Below, in pieces: positions 1 to 6,839 of a DNA stretch of 7,694 bases (its first letter is position 1; every line of letters begins with the position of its first letter). The DNA is taken from contig JALSQH010000220.1 in NCBI GenBank assembly GCA_026985515.1, positions 1 to 7,694 on the forward strand, given 5' to 3'. The notes under the pieces were generated by a model. The model was not told where the DNA came from and did not search any database. It worked only from the letters and a program-made list of their open reading frames with translations. Made by a program: the position numbers and the translations under genes. This stretch comes from a bacterium (GTDB lineage: Bacteria > JALSQH01).

Positions 1-657
1 CTTTTTCTCATTTTTTTAACTTCTCTGTCTGCCACCCTTGTTTACAGAGAGCACAGGAGGATAGACTGGGTTGTTGCCTTTTTGGTTGAAATTCCAACTA
101 TTTTAGGTGCATTTGCTGGAGGAATTCTGGCAAAGTATGTCAGTGTTATTGCCCTGAAATATCTTTTAATTGGAATCATATTTGTGGCTGCAATTCTCAT
201 GAACCTTGATGTAAGCAAATACAAAATAAAAATATTTTACACCAGTAAAGAAAAAAGAGGGTTATTTTGGGTAAAAAGGAAGTGGGGTGATGATACAATA
301 TATCTTTTTGTTCCTTATGTGGTTGTGGTAATGTTTACGGTTGGTATGGTTATCAGTGCTGTTGGAATCAGTGGGGGGGCGTTGAAAGTTCCCATAATGA
401 CAATCCTGTTTGGTATCCCGATTGAAATCTCAATTGGTTCAAGTTCTTTTATGGTTGGATTAACGGCCCTTTCAGGTATAACTGGTCATCTCTCCCATAC
501 CCAGATTCCATGGAAAATGGTTCTTTTGTTTGCTGTTCCAGTGCTCATAGGAGGCCAGATAGGAAGTAGAATCTCTGTCAATCTTGACAGGAAAAAAGCA
601 AAAACCTATTATTCTCTTCTTCTTTTAATTGTAGGAATTGTTACGATGGTGAGGTGA
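1..657 (+). CDS. TauE/SafE family membrane transporter, C-terminal part (5' end outside window)
   Basis: The reading frame is open from base 1 and stops with TGA at 655-657, so 218 residues of a longer protein are visible; a TTG at 82 is internal to the frame and not a believable start. The visible part has several hydrophobic stretches separated by a charged loop of about 35 residues (visible residues 67-103, rich in Lys and Arg). The second half carries the family's glycine/proline signature, here GISGGALKVP at visible residues 122-131, followed by the GSSSF segment and a closing pair of hydrophobic helices. The family consists of inner-membrane permeases built from two repeated halves. Members export sulfite, sulfoacetate or other organosulfur anions, but the substrate cannot be told from this sequence. 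A run of seven G at 373-379 lies inside the signature and the frame is intact across it. The next gene starts 49 bases downstream with its own promoter, so no operon link is implied. Confidence 0.9.
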   Translation, partial: LFLIFLTSLSATLVYREHRRIDWVVAFLVEIPTILGAFAGGILAKYVSVIALKYLLIGIIFVAAILMNLDVSKYKIKIFYTSKEKRGLFWVKRKWGDDTIYLFVPYVVVVMFTVGMVISAVGISGGALKVPIMTILFGIPIEISIGSSSFMVGLTALSGITGHLSHTQIPWKMVLLFAVPVLIGGQIGSRISVNLDRKKAKTYYSLLLLIVGIVTMVR

Positions 658-691
658 AGGATACTGTTACTTTTTTCCTTTTGCTCCTGTA

Positions 692-700
692 TGTTATAAT
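692..700 (+). promoter_or_regulatory. Extended -10 promoter for the AAA-ATPase gene; predicts a leaderless mRNA
   Basis: TGTTATAAT at 692-700 is a perfect TATAAT preceded by the extended -10 TGN. No good -35 box is seen; the upstream bases are T-rich. The hexamer ends 6 bases before the ATG at 707, so the expected transcription start is at or next to the A of the start codon. There is no Shine-Dalgarno sequence between the two. Leaderless translation is inferred from this spacing. Confidence 0.75.
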
Positions 701-706
701 TAAGCT

Positions 707-2260
707 ATGAAGAAACTCCCCATTGGCATCTGGGATTTTGAAGAGATCCGCACCGGTAACTATGTTTATGTGGACAAAACGGAATTTGTTCACAGACTTG
801 TAACTGAGGGCAAGTATTACTTCCTCTCCCGCCCGAGGAGATTTGGAAAAACCCTTTTAGTTGATACTCTCCGCAGATTATTTGAGGGCAGAAAAGAGTT
901 ATTTGAGGGTCTCTACATCTATGATAAGTGGGATTGGGAGAAAAAGTTTCCGGTGATAAAGATAGATTTCAGCTCGGGTGGTGTTAACAGTACAGGGTCG
1001 CTGATTAATTTAATTTTCAAATTGATAGATGAGCACAAGGAGAAATATGAGATTTCTTTTGAAAACAGTGAAGTAGGGATAAGTTTAAGGGAACTGGTAA
1101 AAAAGTTGAATTCGAAATACAATTCACAGGTTGTAATTCTCATAGACGAGTATGACAAGCCGATCCTTGATAATATCACTGAAAAAGAACTGGCAAGGAA
1201 ATTGAGGAGGATTCTTGCAGATTTTTATGGAGTAATCAAGGGACTTGATGAGTATGTGAGGTTTGTATTTCTGACGGGGGTGAGTAAGTTCAGTAAGGTG
1301 AATCTCTTCAGTAAGCTGAATAATCTAAGCGATATTACATTGAATAGAAAATACTCGACCATCTGTGGCTACACAGAAGATGAACTTGATAGATACTTTT
1401 CAGACTTCCTTGCAGATGTTAATCGTGAAGATGTGAGGATGTGGTACAATGGATATTCGTGGCTTGGAGAGAAGGTTTATAACCCCTTTGACATCCTTCA
1501 ATTCATAGACAATGATTTTTTCTTCAAGAACTACTGGTTTGAGACGGGAACTCCCACATTTTTAATTGAGTTGTTGAGGGAGAATAGATACTTCATACCT
1601 GATCTTGAAGAAATAGAAGCCACAGATGAGATTCTTGGCAGTTTTGATGTGGAGTATATTGCAGTTGAGGCTCTGATGTGGCAGACGGGATATCTGACTA
1701 TAAAAGGTACAAAGAGAGTGGGACCCAGGACCTACTACACACTCTCCTATCCTAATCTTGAGGTTAAGATGTCCCTGAATGATGTTATACTGAACTATCT
1801 CAGCAGGGTAAGGGAGAATGTTAAGAACAGGCTTGGAGAGGAGTGTTACAATTCCCTTGCCTCTGGAGATGTAGAGAGATTCATTGAGGTGATAAAGAGA
1901 TTACTTGCCTCACTGCCATATACATCCTACACGAAGAATGAGATAGCGAAGTATGAGGGCTACTACATCAATATCATCTATTCCTTTCTCGCTTCCCTTG
2001 GACTTGAGATGGTTGCGGAGGATGTTACAAACAGGGGGAGGATAGATCTGACAGTAAAGGTTGAGGGTAAGATATATGTTCTTGAGCTGAAGATGTCCCG
2101 TGTGGGAGAGGATCCGCTGAGTCAGGTGAGAGAGAAGAGGTACTATGAGAAGTATTTTGGAGAGGGGGAGGTGTATATTGTGGGGCTGGTTATAGATGAA
2201 GATGCGAGAAATGTGAGTGAGAGCAGGTGGGAGAAGGTGGAGAAAAATTCACAAAAGTGA
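707..2260 (+). CDS. AAA-ATPase-like protein with C-terminal PD-(D/E)XK nuclease-like domain
   Basis: This 517-residue protein has the architecture of the AAA-ATPase-like (PF09820) plus PDDEXK_9 (PF08011) family. The N-terminus has the family opening IGIWDFEEIR and YVDKTEFV (residues 6-28). A P-loop reads RPRRFGKT (42-49), with RRF in place of the usual GxxG spacing, which is normal for this family. A Walker B follows, ILIDEYDKP (144-152, D147, E148). Further family marks are TGVSKFSK (190-197), the WYNGY block (246-250) and YNPFDIL (258-264). The C-terminal nuclease-like core has E417, D447 and E460-L-K462, then Q473 in the SQVREKRYY segment, so the residues expected for a metal-dependent nuclease are present. 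The family is often multicopy in bacterial genomes and its role is not established; defence or mobile-element functions have been suggested. Length is typical and the gene is intact. The ATG at 707 is supported by the promoter spacing and by the conserved N-terminus. Confidence 0.93.
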   Translation: MKKLPIGIWDFEEIRTGNYVYVDKTEFVHRLVTEGKYYFLSRPRRFGKTLLVDTLRRLFEGRKELFEGLYIYDKWDWEKKFPVIKIDFSSGGVNSTGSLINLIFKLIDEHKEKYEISFENSEVGISLRELVKKLNSKYNSQVVILIDEYDKPILDNITEKELARKLRRILADFYGVIKGLDEYVRFVFLTGVSKFSKVNLFSKLNNLSDITLNRKYSTICGYTEDELDRYFSDFLADVNREDVRMWYNGYSWLGEKVYNPFDILQFIDNDFFFKNYWFETGTPTFLIELLRENRYFIPDLEEIEATDEILGSFDVEYIAVEALMWQTGYLTIKGTKRVGPRTYYTLSYPNLEVKMSLNDVILNYLSRVRENVKNRLGEECYNSLASGDVERFIEVIKRLLASLPYTSYTKNEIAKYEGYYINIIYSFLASLGLEMVAEDVTNRGRIDLTVKVEGKIYVLELKMSRVGEDPLSQVREKRYYEKYFGEGEVYIVGLVIDEDARNVSESRWEKVEKNSQK

Positions 2261-2284
2261 AGGTAAAAAATGAAAAAACTTCAC
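2257..2284. repeat. Small inverted repeat after the AAA-ATPase stop codon
   Basis: GTGAAG (2257-2262) and CTTCAC (2279-2284) form a perfect 6-bp inverted repeat around a 16-base A-rich loop. The left arm contains the TGA stop codon. No T-run follows on the plus strand, so it is a poor intrinsic terminator, and it may be chance. The rest of this gap (2285-2345) shows nothing clear. Confidence 0.3.
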
Positions 2285-2346
2285 CACATATCCGGGGGTT
2301 CGGAAAGAAAGAATTTTCCTTAAAAAGTTTGGACCTGTTTTCTCAA

Positions 2347-2355
2347 TGATAGAAT
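2347..2355 (+). promoter_or_regulatory. Extended -10 promoter for the LOG-family gene
   Basis: TGATAGAAT at 2347-2355 matches the extended -10 consensus with one mismatch in the hexamer (TAGAAT). A weak TTG-containing -35 candidate (TTGGAC, 2329-2334) sits only 15 bases upstream. The expected start near 2362 would give a leader of about 15 bases carrying the ribosome binding site at 2367-2371. Confidence 0.6.
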
Positions 2356-2366
2356 TTAAGTTACCT

Positions 2367-2371
2367 GGAGG
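2367..2371 (+). promoter_or_regulatory. Shine-Dalgarno site of the LOG-family gene
   Basis: GGAGG lies 5 bases before the ATG at 2377 and fixes this start codon. It contrasts with the AAA-ATPase and reverse gyrase genes, which have no such site. Confidence 0.85.
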
Positions 2372-2376
2372 TTTAC

Positions 2377-3063
2377 ATGGGTTTTGAAGAGCATCCAGAA
2401 AGGGAATTATGGCAGATTTTCAGAGTTATTTCAGAATTTGTTGATGGATTTGAAATTCTCATGGATGTGGGTCCCGCAGTTTCTTTTTTTGGTGGCTCCC
2501 GTTTTGGAGAAGAAAACAGGTATTACAGAATTGCAGAATATATGGCGGAAGAACTGGCAAAGAGAGGATTCGCAATAATTTCTGGAGGTGGCCCAGGAAT
2601 AATGGAGGCAGTAAATAGAGGTGCAAAGAAGGGTGGAGGTATCTCAATAGGCCTGAACATTAAACTTCCCCATGAGCAACAGCCAAACAGATATATTGAC
2701 AGACTCGCTTCCTTCAGATACTTCTTTGTGAGAAAAGTAATGTTTGTCAAATATGCCATGGGTTTCATAATTATGCCTGGAGGATATGGAACTCTCGACG
2801 AATTGACAGAGGTCCTCACTCTGATCCAGACTGGGAAAATTGAGCATTTTCCCCTTGTGGTATTTGGAAAGGATTACTGGAAAGGTTTTATAGAATGGAT
2901 TGAAAACACCCTGCTTAGAAGTGGGGCCATTTCTCCTGATGATCTTAAGATTTTCCTACTGACGGATGACCCCGATGAAGCAATAAACTTCATCACCGAG
3001 AAATCAAAACATGAGATGACCATCAGACAAAGTGAAATAAGAAGAAAGGGTTATCTCGGATGA
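2377..3063 (+). CDS. LOG/TIGR00730 family Rossmann-fold protein, probable nucleotide 5'-monophosphate phosphoribohydrolase
   Basis: This 228-residue protein belongs to the LOG family, long mis-annotated as lysine decarboxylase. The nucleotide-binding fold is marked by VSFFGGSR (35-42) and ISGGGPGIMEAVNRGA (68-83). The active-site signature is PGGYGTLDE (134-142), with E142 as the expected catalytic glutamate, and R119-K120 in the FFVRKVMF stretch are in the usual place. Characterised relatives split the N-glycosidic bond of nucleoside 5'-monophosphates to free base and ribose 5-phosphate. Plant and some bacterial members activate cytokinins; others work in general purine or pyrimidine turnover. 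The substrate here cannot be set from sequence. About 30 residues precede the first strand, and the C-terminal tail after residue 205 is basic. The enzyme is expected to be cytosolic. It has its own promoter and a GGAGG site, and its stop codon lies one base from the reverse gyrase stop on the other strand. Confidence 0.93.
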   Translation: MGFEEHPERELWQIFRVISEFVDGFEILMDVGPAVSFFGGSRFGEENRYYRIAEYMAEELAKRGFAIISGGGPGIMEAVNRGAKKGGGISIGLNIKLPHEQQPNRYIDRLASFRYFFVRKVMFVKYAMGFIIMPGGYGTLDELTEVLTLIQTGKIEHFPLVVFGKDYWKGFIEWIENTLLRSGAISPDDLKIFLLTDDPDEAINFITEKSKHEMTIRQSEIRRKGYLG

Positions 3064-3064
3064 A

Positions 3065-6000
3065 TCAACTGGATAGTAACTCCTGATAGAGGGAATCCAG
3101 TGCTCGCTGATAGTCGTAGCTTCTCTCCTCTATTTTGTCCATAATTTTTTCCAGCTCACGGGTAAATTCCTCCCTCACAAACCGGTAGAAATGTTCATTA
3201 TTTTTCAATGCTTCAACAACTTCTATTCCAAGGGTAGTTGGTATTAAAAACCCATTTTTGACGACAACATACTTCCTTTCAAGAAGTTTTTCAACAGTCA
3301 CAGCATACGTTGAGGGTCTCCCAATACCTCTTTCCTTCATTTCTCTTATTATTGAAGCAAAGGTGTAGTTGCTTACTGCAGACCTTGAATAAATCTTTAC
3401 GTCCCCCAGATCATACTTACCTTCCTCTATTTTTTTTGTCTCCACCGGATATATAACGGAAAATCCTGCGTCTTCAATTTTCGTAATGAAAGATTCTTCT
3501 TTTTCCATGTTGCCCCATATAAATTTAAATCTCTCTCTCAGAACCTTTGCCTCCCTCATCTGGGAAGCTATAAACCTTCTGAAAATCAAATCATAAACTC
3601 TCATATGATCAGGGGAAAGTTTCTGGTTCCTTGTAGCCACAAACTCCCTTATATCCTCACCATCAAGAGGTCTCGTTGGACGAATGCACTCGTGAGCACC
3701 ACCAGCAGTTGAGAAACTTCTTCCTTTGAAAAGATCAGCAGAGAAATGAGTGACAATATACTCTCTGGCAACCTCTATACCGGTAGATGAAACCCTGATA
3801 CTATCAGTTCTGTGATAGGTGATGAGACCCATTTCAAAAAGATCCTGGGCAATTTGCATAATTTTTCCCGGTGAGAAACCAAATTCTTTTGCAGCTTCTG
3901 AGAGAAGGGTATCGGTGGTAAAAGGTTTAACACTCATATCCACAGTAGTTGAGTCCACCCTGATAATATTCAATTTTTCTCTCTTTTGAAGTTTTTCTTC
4001 AAGATCCTTTTTGCTCTCAGATGTAAATTCAATTTCACTCCCATCAAACATCAATTTTGCAACCCAGATCTTCTTTTTCGATTCTTCATATCTTTTTACT
4101 ATCCATTCAAGCACAGGCGTCTGAACTCTGCCCGCTGAAAGAGTGTTACGATTGAATTTCTTCTGAATATACTGGGAAATTCTGAAACCTATCCATCTAT
4201 CATAAACTCTTCTTGTTATCTGTGCCTTAACAAGATCAAGATCCATTTCTCTTGCTTCGCTGAGAGCTTTCAAAAAGGCTTTTCTTGTTACTTCATGAAA
4301 TTCTGATCTTCTTATATTCAAATTGTAAGGACGCAGATTGAGAAAAAGGTCAAATCCTATCTTTTCTCCTTCAGTATCCGGATCAGTGGCAATAAATATC
4401 TCCTCCACTTCCAGAGCAAAGTTCCTCAGCGAGCGTATAATCTTTTCACGATTTTCATCAAGGGGCTCAAAAACTGGCACATACTCATTCTTCTTCACCA
4501 CACCATAGTATCCCTCATCTTTGTTCAGATCGCACACATGCCCCTTGCTTGCAACTATCAGGAGGTACCTGTCACCCACTGCTATTTCGTAACCATCAAT
4601 GCCTTCCTTTCTCCTGCGAAGAGCCCTTCCAAAAAAGTTAGCAATTGTTCTGGCCTTATTGGGCGATTCAACCACTATCATGGTGGTTTTAAAGAAGTCT
4701 TTCCCCTCCTCAACTCCGGAAGGATTTTTCATGAGGGTTCTATCTCTGTCAATCTCCCTCAGAATCTCCCCAATATCTGCATCGGCACAGTTTGAAAATT
4801 CAATTTCTTCAAAATTCCACCTTATTTTCTTTCTCAGCAGGTTGAAAGCTCGCTCATCGTCCACCAGCACACATGATAGTCCTCTGCTCAATCCGCCAAA
4901 AAAGAGCCTTGAGGTCCTGCCCGAAGCCTGAATGTAACCAGTAATATCAGGTACAACAAAGTAAAATTCTCCCCCCCTTTCCACAAGGGAAATATCCTCA
5001 CTCTTTCTGATTCTTTCAATAACTTCTCTGGAGTAGAGAATTTTCTTGAGGTAACTGATATATTTTTCCGGAATTTTTTCAACATTTCTAATTTCTTCGG
5101 CTATGTTCCTTAATTTTTCAATCTCTTCAGTAAAAATTCCTTCCCGTCTTAACACAGGAATCAATATCATTAAAAGATAAAAAAGCTGAATGGGGCTCTC
5201 TTCCATATTAATCCTGATTTCACTTCGCGGGACCCCCATGAAAATTGCATACCGGACAACCTCGGGAAGATCAAGACCTCTTGCAATTGGATTTTTGTAA
5301 GTACCATAGGCAATTATAACTTTAACTTTTCCCTTCAAAAAATCTTCCACTTTTTCCTCAAATTCATGATACAGAATCGCCTCAACTCCCCTTTTCCTTA
5401 AAAAATCCCTGAATTGCTCAAGATGACCCTTTTCAGATATTGCCGGGAAAAATATCAGGCCACCACTTCCAAACTTCTCTATTAGACGGTATGCCTCATC
5501 AAAAATCCGTGAAGGTTCAACAGGGAGAAAAAGATCATGTACATTTCTCATGAGAAGATGAACTCTCCCCACTTCAAAATCCAGAAGTTCTCTGAAGAGA
5601 TTTACTCTGCTGGATCTGGGACTTGATGTTGCAGAGGATACTGCCAGATTTCCTCTTTTCTTTCTCTTTATCCAGTCAATCCTCTTTACCATATGCTCTA
5701 TTCTGGACAGGTCACCTCCACTCTGTACCAGCTTTCTCTTCTTAAAAATGTATTTCATGGCAAAAGAAATATCCTTTTCCGTGAAATTCAGAAGCATTAA
5801 CAGCCTGTCAATATTCCTTCCAGATTTGAGTACACTGTCTATATCATCAACAAAGACAAAAGAATAAATTCCCCGGGGTATCAGGTCAATATTTCTGTAG
5901 AGGAACATGTTGGTGGTTATAAGGATTTTAAAGTCCTCCTCCGCTATTCTCTCCTTTACTTTCCCCAGAAACTTTTTGCCACCATTAGCCGGAATATATG

Positions 6001-6445
6001 CAACGATATCTTCTTCATTAACACCAAACTTTTTCAATCTATCATATGCCTGTTCCACAAGTATCTGGGTCGGGAAAAGAAGATAACTCTTTTCTCCCCT
6101 GGATGCCAGAAAATATGCAAGAAGCAACCCAAAGGTCGTTTTACCAACACCTGTTGGAGCTATCATTGCAAAGGAGTTTCCCAGAAAAAATTTCTTTGCC
6201 CAGTTCCTCTGGAGATTGTTGGGAGAGAAACCTGTCTTTTCTCTGAAAAAAGCAAAAAATTCTTCCTCTCTTTTTTTCTCCTCACATAATTGAATCATCT
6301 CACCACTTTTCAGAAAATCACAAACCTCCTCCCTCAACACTCTCTTCTCAATGCATCTTTCACAGGGCAATCCCTCCCACAATCTCTCTGAGGAAATATC
6401 CCCTCCGCAATTTGGACATAAACGCTTATAGATAAGTGGTAGCAT
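3065..6445 (-). CDS. rgy: Reverse gyrase (helicase-topoisomerase IA fusion)
   Basis: This 1126-residue enzyme introduces positive supercoils into DNA using ATP, and is the marker protein of hyperthermophiles. The N-terminus has a zinc finger (C10, C13, C28, C31). The helicase-like half has Walker A APTGVGKT (96-103), Walker B DDID (200-203), SAT (271-273) and motif VI QASGRTSR (506-513). A latch-like insertion of about 85 residues lies near 405-490. The topoisomerase IA half begins with Toprim (VVESPNKA, E593; ATDPDTEGE, D688, D690, E692), then SAGRVQTP (770-777), the catalytic tyrosine Y877 in YHRTDS, HECIRPTRP (918-926) and RGIGRPSTYA (1039-1048). All catalytic motifs are intact and there is no intein. 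The second zinc finger usually found inside Toprim is absent: the segment between C638 and D688 has no CxxC pair. The ATG at 6445 has no Shine-Dalgarno site but sits 6 bases after an extended -10 box. Topoisomerase IA alone is excluded by the fused helicase half. Confidence 0.98.
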   Translation of the reverse strand: MLPLIYKRLCPNCGGDISSERLWEGLPCERCIEKRVLREEVCDFLKSGEMIQLCEEKKREEEFFAFFREKTGFSPNNLQRNWAKKFFLGNSFAMIAPTGVGKTTFGLLLAYFLASRGEKSYLLFPTQILVEQAYDRLKKFGVNEEDIVAYIPANGGKKFLGKVKERIAEEDFKILITTNMFLYRNIDLIPRGIYSFVFVDDIDSVLKSGRNIDRLLMLLNFTEKDISFAMKYIFKKRKLVQSGGDLSRIEHMVKRIDWIKRKKRGNLAVSSATSSPRSSRVNLFRELLDFEVGRVHLLMRNVHDLFLPVEPSRIFDEAYRLIEKFGSGGLIFFPAISEKGHLEQFRDFLRKRGVEAILYHEFEEKVEDFLKGKVKVIIAYGTYKNPIARGLDLPEVVRYAIFMGVPRSEIRINMEESPIQLFYLLMILIPVLRREGIFTEEIEKLRNIAEEIRNVEKIPEKYISYLKKILYSREVIERIRKSEDISLVERGGEFYFVVPDITGYIQASGRTSRLFFGGLSRGLSCVLVDDERAFNLLRKKIRWNFEEIEFSNCADADIGEILREIDRDRTLMKNPSGVEEGKDFFKTTMIVVESPNKARTIANFFGRALRRRKEGIDGYEIAVGDRYLLIVASKGHVCDLNKDEGYYGVVKKNEYVPVFEPLDENREKIIRSLRNFALEVEEIFIATDPDTEGEKIGFDLFLNLRPYNLNIRRSEFHEVTRKAFLKALSEAREMDLDLVKAQITRRVYDRWIGFRISQYIQKKFNRNTLSAGRVQTPVLEWIVKRYEESKKKIWVAKLMFDGSEIEFTSESKKDLEEKLQKREKLNIIRVDSTTVDMSVKPFTTDTLLSEAAKEFGFSPGKIMQIAQDLFEMGLITYHRTDSIRVSSTGIEVAREYIVTHFSADLFKGRSFSTAGGAHECIRPTRPLDGEDIREFVATRNQKLSPDHMRVYDLIFRRFIASQMREAKVLRERFKFIWGNMEKEESFITKIEDAGFSVIYPVETKKIEEGKYDLGDVKIYSRSAVSNYTFASIIREMKERGIGRPSTYAVTVEKLLERKYVVVKNGFLIPTTLGIEVVEALKNNEHFYRFVREEFTRELEKIMDKIEERSYDYQRALDSLYQELLSS
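3068..3101. repeat. Inverted repeat at the convergent gene ends
   Basis: ACTGGAT (3068-3074) and ATCCAGT (3095-3101) are a perfect 7-bp inverted repeat with a 20-base loop. It lies inside the last codons of reverse gyrase and just past the stop of the LOG-family gene. No U-tract follows on the plus strand, so a terminator role for the LOG transcript is only possible, not shown. Confidence 0.35.
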
Positions 6446-6447
6446 GG

Positions 6448-6468
6448 GAATATTTTAACATATTATTC
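6448..6468. repeat. Imperfect AT-rich dyad over the reverse gyrase -10 box
   Basis: GAATA (6448-6452) is mirrored by TATTC (6464-6468), and 7 of the 10 pairs across the 21-base element match. It covers the predicted -10 box of reverse gyrase, so an operator is conceivable, but such dyads are common by chance in AT-rich DNA. Confidence 0.25.
6452..6460 (-). promoter_or_regulatory. Extended -10 promoter for reverse gyrase; predicts a leaderless mRNA
   Basis: On the minus strand TGTTAAAAT matches the extended -10 consensus with one hexamer mismatch. It ends 6 bases before the ATG, exactly as at the AAA-ATPase gene, and the two sites share the core TATGTTAWAAT. No -35 box is evident at 15-19 bases. 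The bases ATTCCC between box and ATG leave no room for a ribosome binding site. Confidence 0.7.
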
Positions 6469-6494
6469 ACGGATTTGCTTAGGGGAATTGTCTA

Positions 6495-6839
6495 TTAGAA
6501 ACTCCTGAAAATTTCAATCAAATTATATACAAGTCCAATTATACTAATTTGTCTTATTGAGGAAAAGACGAAAATTTTACCAGGCACTTCTCTCCTTGAT
6601 ACAAAACACAACTTTTTGTCACATGTTTCTATGCATATTGTAAAGTCTCCTTTATATTTCAGTGATTTAGCAATATCATCAGAAAATTCGAAAACAAACT
6701 TTTGTATTTCTTCTCTCTGCAAAAACTCTCCGAAGACAAAATCAACCTCTCTCCTCTCTGCATCAGCAATCAAGAGATTATCAAGGTCAAATTCTTTAAT
6801 CAAACTGTTAAACAATTTTTCTACGTCAGAAGGTTTCAT
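6495..6839 (-). CDS. Small roadblock/LC7-like protein (uncharacterised)
   Basis: I do not recognise a named gene. The 114-residue protein has no membrane segment or signal peptide. Its order of predicted elements fits a roadblock/LC7 (profilin-like) domain: a first helix (1-17), a strand with NLLIADAE (21-28), a second strand (32-36), a long helix (41-61), strands FTICIE (66-71), KLCFVSRR (76-83) and GKIFVFS (87-93), and a final helix (96-112). The last part aligns with the end of the neighbouring upstream protein, both having a G-x-IF-x-F strand followed by a helix ending in F. Bacterial roadblock proteins commonly act as partners or activators of small MglA-type GTPases; no GTPase is in view. 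The start overlaps the upstream gene by 14 bases with no clear Shine-Dalgarno site, so translational coupling is likely. The stop is 49 bases before reverse gyrase. The gene call is more secure than the fold. Confidence 0.75.
   Translation of the reverse strand: MKPSDVEKLFNSLIKEFDLDNLLIADAERREVDFVFGEFLQREEIQKFVFEFSDDIAKSLKYKGDFTICIETCDKKLCFVSRREVPGKIFVFSSIRQISIIGLVYNLIEIFRSF

Noticed and set aside
373-379. Run of seven G in the transporter gene (and seven C at 4971-4977 in reverse gyrase), as possible frameshift sites
   Set aside because: Both reading frames continue intact with conserved motifs or expected sequence on both sides.
919-1179. 86-codon open frame on the minus strand inside the AAA-ATPase gene
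   Set aside because: Lies wholly antisense to a well-supported gene and shows no domain pattern or ribosome binding site.
2257-2284. Hairpin after the AAA-ATPase gene as an intrinsic terminator
   Set aside because: Short AT-poor-in-strength stem, long A-rich loop and no U-tract on the plus strand; kept only as an inverted repeat.
2523-2819. 98-codon open frame on the minus strand inside the LOG-family gene
   Set aside because: Antisense shadow of the conserved PGGYGT and GGGPG coding region; its proline-rich product has no recognisable features.
4538-4931. Overlapping plus-strand open frames inside reverse gyrase
   Set aside because: Antisense to the helicase-Toprim junction, overlapping one another, with no promoter or ribosome binding site.
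3065-6445. Archaeal origin, suggested by reverse gyrase
   Set aside because: The promoters are bacterial extended -10 and -35/-10 types at bacterial distances, and the enzyme also occurs in many thermophilic bacteria.
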